Source: BMS3ABIN03 sp964418885
GTDB taxonomy: Bacteria > Bacteroidota > Ignavibacteria > Ignavibacteriales > Ignavibacteriaceae
Length of the DNA stretch: 18,365 nt
Assembly (NCBI GenBank): GCA_964418885.1
Contig: CAYQNW010000072.1
Coordinates: 1 to 18,365, forward strand
Direction: 5' to 3'
Positions within the stretch are counted from its first letter, which is position 1. Every line of letters begins with the position of its first letter. The position numbers were made by a program, and so were the translations under genes. Below are positions 13,526-18,365 of this stretch, piece after piece. The notes beneath the pieces were generated by a model. It saw only the letters and a program-made list of their open reading frames with translations. It was not told where the DNA came from and made no database searches.

Positions 13526-14977
13526 TTACTTTTTGCTGAGATTATTTATCCAATCGGCGATAACCTTCATTGCATCAGGTGAGAAGGTTTCCTCTATCTT
13601 ACTATACTCTGATGGCGAACCAGTTTCACAAGTTTGAAACAAATGATTTAATCCCGGCATCTCTACAATTTTATAATCTTTGTTACCGCCTTCCTTAAGC
13701 GCGTTTTCTATTGCACCTAAATTTTCTTTTGGCGGAACCTGCAAATCCTTCTCACCATTGATTGCGAGAACAGGACACTTAACTTTTTCAAGTGTAGGAT
13801 AAGGATTATATCGAATAAAGAACTCAAACCAGGGACTTAACAGCATTTTTAACTGGCTATCAATATATGTATCCTTATCGCCTAATTGCTTACGTTCCTC
13901 ATCGCTTAAAACTGAATATGCATTATTGAACAGAGTGGTTACAGAATCTTTTAAAGTTGCATCATCGGTATTCTTAATAATTTCGTTGTAGATCTGTCTG
14001 TAAAGTGTTAAATCCCTGTCAATTAATTTCTCTTCAGTGCCGTTTGCTTTTAATATTAACCTGGTTTGTAAAATCAAAATTGAATCACCCCGTATTCCCG
14101 GTCCAGCCATCAATACAATAAAATCAACATCATTCGATTGAACAGCAACCATAGGTGCAATCAAACCACCTTCACTATGTCCGGCTATCCCGATTTTATC
14201 TATATCATTTCTTCCTTTTAAAAACTCAACGGCTGCGAGTGCATCGCTTGCAAAACCCTCACTCGTGGCAGATGAAAAATCTCCAGTTGATTCTGCAACT
14301 CCACGATCATCGTATCTTAAAACTGCAATTCCATTTCGTGTAAGGTAATCTGATAAAACTAAAAATGGTTTGTGTCCTAGCAGTTCTTCATTCCTGTTTT
14401 GTGCGCCCGAACCCGTAACAAGAATAACGGCTGTAAATGGTCCACCTTTATCAGGCAATGTTAAAGTACCGGCGAGGGTATCGCCGCCTTCAGAATTTAC
14501 AAATTTCACTTCTTCACTTTTGTATGGAAAAGGTTCTTTAGGTTCCTGCGGTCTGTTTATCTTTTCAATCACATCGTTCTTAATGAGACTAAGAGGTAGT
14601 GTCATTCCACCCTGATGCCAGTTACCTTCAATCTTTACACTATCAGCAATCAATACGCCATCGTAATATCCTTTCACTGCGTTAATAACAAACTTCAAAG
14701 AATCACCATTAACAATTACTTCATCGACGGCTATTCCATAGGCTCCCTGATCCGGGCTGTCTAATGTTGCTGATAATTTTCCTTCAGAATCTTTGGATAC
14801 ATTAAAAACAATTCTGAGTTCAATAGCAGATATTTTTAATTTTCCCTGCCAGGTTCCTTCAAGATCGAATTGTGTTTGAACTATCTTTTGATTTAGATCT
14901 ATTTCGTATGGGTAGGAATTGATTTCTGTAACACAGCACAATAAAAGAATAAACAAAAATTGTATCATTTTCTTCAT
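13526..14977 (-). CDS. Exported alpha/beta hydrolase (S33 / serine aminopeptidase-like)
   Basis: 483 residues. It has a basic-hydrophobic leader (MKKMIQFLFILLLCCVTEI) consistent with a signal peptide or lipoprotein-like anchor. A beta-rich N-terminal domain (about 38-132, starting FDLEGTWQGKL) is of the kind attached to many Bacteroidota hydrolases. The hydrolase domain (about 155-480) has the oxyanion segment LVTGSGAQNR, RYDDRGVAESTG, nucleophile Ser268 in GHSEGG, Asp411 in NGEKDLQVPP and His445 in PGLNHLFQ. Substrate (ester, amide or peptide) cannot be told from sequence. A GGGAGAA-type ribosome site precedes the ATG on the - strand. It is convergent with the DUF5916 gene (41 bases apart) and divergent from the ABC transporter. 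Confidence 0.88.
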   Translation of the reverse strand: MKKMIQFLFILLLCCVTEINSYPYEIDLNQKIVQTQFDLEGTWQGKLKISAIELRIVFNVSKDSEGKLSATLDSPDQGAYGIAVDEVIVNGDSLKFVINAVKGYYDGVLIADSVKIEGNWHQGGMTLPLSLIKNDVIEKINRPQEPKEPFPYKSEEVKFVNSEGGDTLAGTLTLPDKGGPFTAVILVTGSGAQNRNEELLGHKPFLVLSDYLTRNGIAVLRYDDRGVAESTGDFSSATSEGFASDALAAVEFLKGRNDIDKIGIAGHSEGGLIAPMVAVQSNDVDFIVLMAGPGIRGDSILILQTRLILKANGTEEKLIDRDLTLYRQIYNEIIKNTDDATLKDSVTTLFNNAYSVLSDEERKQLGDKDTYIDSQLKMLLSPWFEFFIRYNPYPTLEKVKCPVLAINGEKDLQVPPKENLGAIENALKEGGNKDYKIVEMPGLNHLFQTCETGSPSEYSKIEETFSPDAMKVIADWINNLSKK

Positions 14978-15120
14978 CTAAATTCTCCCGATTAATAAAT
15001 TCAATATTTTATGTTTAAAATAATGGTTAAATCATTAAAATAGGTCTAAAATTAGAATAAATGGTATGTGATTTTCACCTCAGACATTTGAAAGATTAAT
15101 CCCTATTTTAATTGCTAATT

Positions 15121-16902
15121 ATGAAGCTTTTGATATCATATCTTAATAATTACTGGAAACTGGTTGTGCTTGCGTTATTTCTCGCGGCAGTAAACCAGGT
15201 TTTTTCAATGCTCGATCCGTGGATATTCAGAATTGTAATCGATAAGTACGCCACAAAGTATGATCATTATACAACAGAACAATTTATAAAGGGTGTACTT
15301 TTATTACTTGCCGCAGCGGTTGGTGTAGCTTTTGTATCAAGAGTTGCGAAAAATTTCCAGGATTATTTTGTAAATGTTATCACGCAAAAGTTAGGTGCAA
15401 AAATTTATACGGATGGGATACGGCATTCACTTCTTCTTCCGTTTTCACAATTTGAAGATCAAAGCAGTGGAACAACCCTTGGGATTTTACAAAAAGTTAG
15501 AACCGATGTTGAGAAATTACTTTCAGCTTCAGTGAACACTCTTTTTACAACTTTAGTAGGAATTATATTTGTTACGATCTATGCAATTAGTATATCATGG
15601 ATTATTGCACCCATCTTTTTTGCCGCCATACCAATACTTGGAATTGTAAGTTCGGTTCTTGGAAAAAAGATCAAAAAAATCCAAAAAGTAATTGTTTCGG
15701 AAACTACTGCGCTTGCTGGTTCAACAACGGAATCTTTAAGAAACATCGAGCTTGTTAAAAGTCTTGGATTAGGCAACCAGGAAATAAACCGTCTTAATTC
15801 AACTACCGATAAAATACTTCTGCTTGAACTGAAAAAGGTTCGTTATATCCGTACACTTAGTTTTATCCAGGGAACAACGGTTAATTTCATCCGCACATCG
15901 ATTTTATTTATAATGCTTTACCTTATTTTCACACAGCAAATAACTGTCGGTGAGTTTTTCTCATTATTCATTTATTCATTTTTCCTTTTCGGTCCGCTTC
16001 AAAGTCTTGGCGATATAATTAATATTTACCGTGAGGCCGAAGTCTCACTAAATAATTTTGATGATCTTATTTCAAAACCAGTTGAGAGTAAACCGGATAA
16101 CCCAGTTGCACTAGGAGAAGTACGAACACTAACATTTAATGGAGTTGAATTTCGTCATCAATCTGCAAACAGGCATGCAATAAATGGAATCTCATTCGAA
16201 GTAACTGAAGGTGAAACTGTTGCTTTTGTTGGTCCCTCGGGTGCTGGCAAAACAACATTAGTAAAGTTATTGGTTGGACTTTACACTCCCCAACAGGGAA
16301 ATATTTTTTTCAATAACATTCCTGGTAATCAAATAGATTTTGATGAGTTAAGAGAAAAAATCGGATTCGTAACTCAGGATACACAACTTTTCTCAGGGAC
16401 GATAAAAGAAAATTTGTTGTTTGTAAATCCAGATGCAACCGATCAGGATTGTATTGAGGTTTTACAAAAAGCCGCAGCAACAAGTTTGCTGGGGAGAGCA
16501 GAAAATGGTCTCGATACAAAAATAGGTGAAGGAGGTATAAAAGTAAGCGGCGGTGAAAAACAAAGATTATCTATTGCACGAGCTTTACTTCGTAAACCGA
16601 ATCTTCTTGTTTTTGATGAAGCAACTTCAGCACTCGATTCGTTAACAGAAGAAGAAATAAGTAAAACGATCAAAGATATTTCATTAAGAAAAGATCTCAT
16701 AACAATAATGATAGCTCATCGTCTTTCTACTGTTATGCATGCCGACAAAATTTATGTGCTGGAAAAAGGAAAGATAGTTGAATCCGGAAAGCATGAAGAT
16801 TTACTTGAAATAAAAGGTTTGTACTACGCAATGTGGAGACAGCAAATCGGTGAGCGTGAAATGGTTTTGAATGGGCTACTCAAAAAAGTAAGTGAGAATT
16901 AG
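15121..16902 (+). CDS. ABC exporter half-transporter, fused membrane and ATPase domains (MsbA/LmrA type)
   Basis: 593 residues from the ATG at 15121; a TTG at 15112 would add three residues and is less likely. The membrane domain (about 1-315) has six hydrophobic spans and begins MKLLISYLNNYWKLVVLALF. The nucleotide-binding domain has Walker A GPSGAGKTT (371 on), Q-loop Gln419 (VTQDTQ), signature VSGGE (475-479), Walker B LLVFDE (495-500, catalytic Glu500), D-loop SALD and switch His533 (IAHRLST). All catalytic residues are present, so it should be active as a homodimer. Export of lipid, peptide or drug is possible and cannot be resolved from sequence. It is divergent from the alpha/beta hydrolase across 143 AT-rich bases with no clear promoter consensus. 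Confidence 0.93.
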   Translation: MKLLISYLNNYWKLVVLALFLAAVNQVFSMLDPWIFRIVIDKYATKYDHYTTEQFIKGVLLLLAAAVGVAFVSRVAKNFQDYFVNVITQKLGAKIYTDGIRHSLLLPFSQFEDQSSGTTLGILQKVRTDVEKLLSASVNTLFTTLVGIIFVTIYAISISWIIAPIFFAAIPILGIVSSVLGKKIKKIQKVIVSETTALAGSTTESLRNIELVKSLGLGNQEINRLNSTTDKILLLELKKVRYIRTLSFIQGTTVNFIRTSILFIMLYLIFTQQITVGEFFSLFIYSFFLFGPLQSLGDIINIYREAEVSLNNFDDLISKPVESKPDNPVALGEVRTLTFNGVEFRHQSANRHAINGISFEVTEGETVAFVGPSGAGKTTLVKLLVGLYTPQQGNIFFNNIPGNQIDFDELREKIGFVTQDTQLFSGTIKENLLFVNPDATDQDCIEVLQKAAATSLLGRAENGLDTKIGEGGIKVSGGEKQRLSIARALLRKPNLLVFDEATSALDSLTEEEISKTIKDISLRKDLITIMIAHRLSTVMHADKIYVLEKGKIVESGKHEDLLEIKGLYYAMWRQQIGEREMVLNGLLKKVSEN

Positions 16903-17019
16903 TAAAAGCAGGATTTAGCTTTCAACAAATAATAAAATGCTCGGCTACTGTTTGATCCACATTTCGCTTATTATGTTAAATATTTTTCTTTTATTAGTAA
17001 AAAATTCAACTAAAAAATT

Positions 17020-17040
17020 GGTTGTTCAAAATCCGGTTGT
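17020..17040. promoter_or_regulatory. GGTTGT direct repeats upstream of ada
   Basis: GGTTGT occurs at 17020-17025 and again at 17035-17040, 15 bases apart, each followed shortly by AAAAT, 60-80 bases before the ada ATG. AraC-family DNA-binding domains, one of which is in Ada, often bind direct repeats, so autoregulation is possible. No resemblance to the E. coli Ada box is claimed. Otherwise the 197-base gap 16903-17099 has only a weak 5-bp hairpin (16905-16922) after the ABC transporter stop. Confidence 0.25.
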
Positions 17041-17099
17041 CTACAAAATATCCACCCTTTAAGTTTCGTAGGTAGTGTAAATTAAAATGAGTAATCGAA

Positions 17100-18152
17100 A
17101 TGAATAGCGTAACCCTGCCCGACCAAAAAATAATGTATAATGCTCTACTGCATAAAGACAGCAGTTTTGAAGGAATCTTTTTTGTTGGAGTAAAAACAAC
17201 CGGGGTTTTTTGCAGACCAACCTGCACGGCAAGAAAACCCAAAAAAGAAAATGTTGAATTCTTCCCTTCGACAAAAGAAGCATTAAGATACGGATACAGA
17301 CCATGCAAAGTTTGTCATCCGCTTCAGAGAAACGGCGAAACTCCTGCCTGGTTAAAAGGTCTTTTGAAGGAGATAGAGCAAAACCAGGTAGTAAAATTTA
17401 AAGATGCCGATCTTAGAGAAAGAAACATCGATCCGGCACGAGTAAGGCGATGGTTTAAGAAATATCACGGCATGACCTTCCAAACCTACCTGAGATTGTT
17501 AAGAATAAATACTGCCTTTGGAAAAATAAAACACGGTGAGAAAGTGATTGAATCGGCTTATGATCTTGGCTACGAATCTCTCAGTGGATTTGCAGAATCA
17601 TTTAAGAAGACAACAGGATTTTCACCATCAAAAAGTAAAGAGAAAAGAATCGTCACAGTTACGAGAATCTTAACCCCTCTTGGTCCGATGCTAGCCGGAG
17701 TTATTGATGAAAAAATTTGTCTGCTCGAATTTGTTGACAGGAGAATGATTGAAACGCAAATAGAAAGGCTAAAAAAATATTTGAATGCGGAATTTATTCC
17801 CGGACAAAGCAAACTATTTGACGAGTTGGACAAACAACTCAAAGAATACTTTAACGGAAAAAGAAAAAATTTTGATCTACCTTTATCTCTACCCGGTACG
17901 GAATTTCAGATTAAAGTCTGGAAAGAACTGCAGAGAATTCCTTACGGCACAACACGTTTTTATCAGCAGCAAGCAGTTGCATTAAAAAATCCAAAAGCGA
18001 TTCGCGCAGTTGCAAAAGCAAATGGCGATAATAGAATCGCCATCATAATCCCTTGTCATAGGGTAATTGGAAAAGACGGACAGCTTGTTGGATATGGCGG
18101 AGGCATGTGGAGAAAACAATTTCTGTTAAATTTAGAAAGGAAGAATAGCTAG
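17100..18152 (+). CDS. ada: Ada: methylphosphotriester/O6-methylguanine-DNA methyltransferase and AraC-type activator
   Basis: 350-residue three-part adaptive-response protein, close to the length of E. coli Ada. The N-terminal zinc domain has Cys38, Cys42, Cys69 and Cys72 (VFCRPTC, RPCKVC), the same numbering as E. coli Ada, where Cys38 accepts methyl groups from phosphotriesters and turns the protein into an activator. The middle AraC-type domain (about 85-180) includes RVRRWFKKYHGMTFQTYLR and AYDLGYESLSGFAESFKKTTGFSPSKSK. The C-terminal methyltransferase (about 185-350) has the acceptor Cys319 in IPCHRVIGKDG and the helix-turn-helix IPYGTTRFYQQQA. Every methyl-acceptor and zinc ligand is kept, so both repair and regulatory functions should be intact. 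It is translationally coupled to the next gene. Confidence 0.95.
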   Translation: MNSVTLPDQKIMYNALLHKDSSFEGIFFVGVKTTGVFCRPTCTARKPKKENVEFFPSTKEALRYGYRPCKVCHPLQRNGETPAWLKGLLKEIEQNQVVKFKDADLRERNIDPARVRRWFKKYHGMTFQTYLRLLRINTAFGKIKHGEKVIESAYDLGYESLSGFAESFKKTTGFSPSKSKEKRIVTVTRILTPLGPMLAGVIDEKICLLEFVDRRMIETQIERLKKYLNAEFIPGQSKLFDELDKQLKEYFNGKRKNFDLPLSLPGTEFQIKVWKELQRIPYGTTRFYQQQAVALKNPKAIRAVAKANGDNRIAIIIPCHRVIGKDGQLVGYGGGMWRKQFLLNLERKNS

Positions 18153-18365
18153 TGGGTATCGCAGAATTAATAAAAGCACTTGAGATTGAATTACTACAGC
18201 CGGAAGTCCGTAAATCGAAAGACAGGCTTAATGAATTAATTGCTGATCAATTTATTGAGATTGGGGAATCGGGTAAGCAGTATAACAAACAGGATATTTT
18301 GGACGCTCTGCCAAAGCAAAGCGGAATAAAATTTTCTCCAAAAGATTTTAAAGCCACTGAAATAT
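18152..18365 (+). CDS. DUF4440 / NTF2-like protein, N-terminal part (3' end outside window)
   Basis: Partial frame of 71 codons, open to the window edge. It starts at a GTG (18152) that shares its G with the ada TAG stop (TAGTG, 18150-18154), with AAAGGAAG about 9 bases upstream. The sequence ELLQPEVRKSKDRLNELIADQFIEIGESGKQYNKQDILDALP, read in parts, matches the opening of DUF4440 (NTF2-like fold) proteins, which have LxxPxVRxSxxxLxxLLxxDFxEIGxSGxxY. Function unknown; overlap implies co-translation with Ada. Confidence 0.75.
   Translation, partial: MGIAELIKALEIELLQPEVRKSKDRLNELIADQFIEIGESGKQYNKQDILDALPKQSGIKFSPKDFKATEI

Noticed and set aside
15112..15120. TTG start for the ABC transporter
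   Set aside because: It adds only three residues; the ATG at 15121 is the better start.
16905..16922. Terminator after the ABC transporter
   Set aside because: Only 5 pairs (AAAGC/GCTTT) with an 8-base loop and no T-tract.
17087..17107. Six-codon leader frame overlapping the ada start
   Set aside because: ATG-to-TAG by chance in AT-rich DNA; no ribosome site or attenuator structure supports it.

Overview
The window is AT-rich chromosomal DNA that looks like a member of the Ignavibacteria / wider Bacteroidota-Chlorobi group. The clues are a CBM9-DUF5916 outer-membrane-type protein, a 23S-intervening-sequence-type four-helix-bundle gene, weak or absent Shine-Dalgarno sequences before several genes, and AT-rich intergenic repeats of a kind I associate with that group. 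This placement is inference from gene content, not a measured affiliation.

Region 1 (1-10512, all + strand) is a pyrimidine-base catabolic cluster. In order it carries: the C-terminal half of an acylating (methyl)malonate-semialdehyde dehydrogenase (cut by the window edge), a nitrilase-type beta-ureidopropionase, a class III (AGXT2-like) aminotransferase, both subunits of NAD-dependent dihydropyrimidine dehydrogenase (preT, preA), a small four-helix-bundle (S23/IVP) gene, dihydropyrimidinase, an NCS1 permease, a small DUF2809 membrane protein, and a yeast-type cytosine deaminase. Read as chemistry, this is a full route: uptake by the NCS1 permease; cytosine to uracil; reduction to dihydrouracil by PreTA; ring opening by dihydropyrimidinase; hydrolysis to beta-alanine, CO2 and NH3; transamination to malonate semialdehyde; and oxidative decarboxylation to acetyl-CoA. 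Thymine would run in parallel to propionyl-CoA. No pathway regulator is visible in the window.

The junctions between these genes are unusual. Nearly every gap longer than about 80 bp carries its own repeat structure: four short hairpins at 837-980; inverted arrays of an 8-bp-period AAATCNNN repeat at 3228-3421, with a degenerate relative at 8025-8135; an ATTCATTATTC-type inverted repeat at 4774-4848; and the four-helix-bundle gene, enclosed by flanks that can pair with each other. Short junctions (21 bp between the ureidopropionase and aminotransferase, 6 bp between permease and DUF2809) are clean.

Region 2 (10513-13484): a hairpin separates the cluster from a convergent ABATE/CGNR zinc-finger regulator on the - strand. 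The regulator is divergent from a secreted CBM9-DUF5916 beta-barrel-type protein. Their shared intergenic region has a good sigma70-like promoter (TTGACA-16-TATATT) followed at once by a perfect 9-bp-arm palindrome next to the start codon, a strong candidate operator.

Region 3 (13526-18365): a secreted alpha/beta hydrolase (- strand) is divergent from an MsbA-type ABC exporter. An Ada-type methyl-DNA repair/regulatory protein follows, translationally coupled to the start of a DUF4440-like gene that runs off the window. No rRNA, tRNA, transposase, CRISPR array or phage gene was seen. No gene-free stretch exceeds 300 bases.
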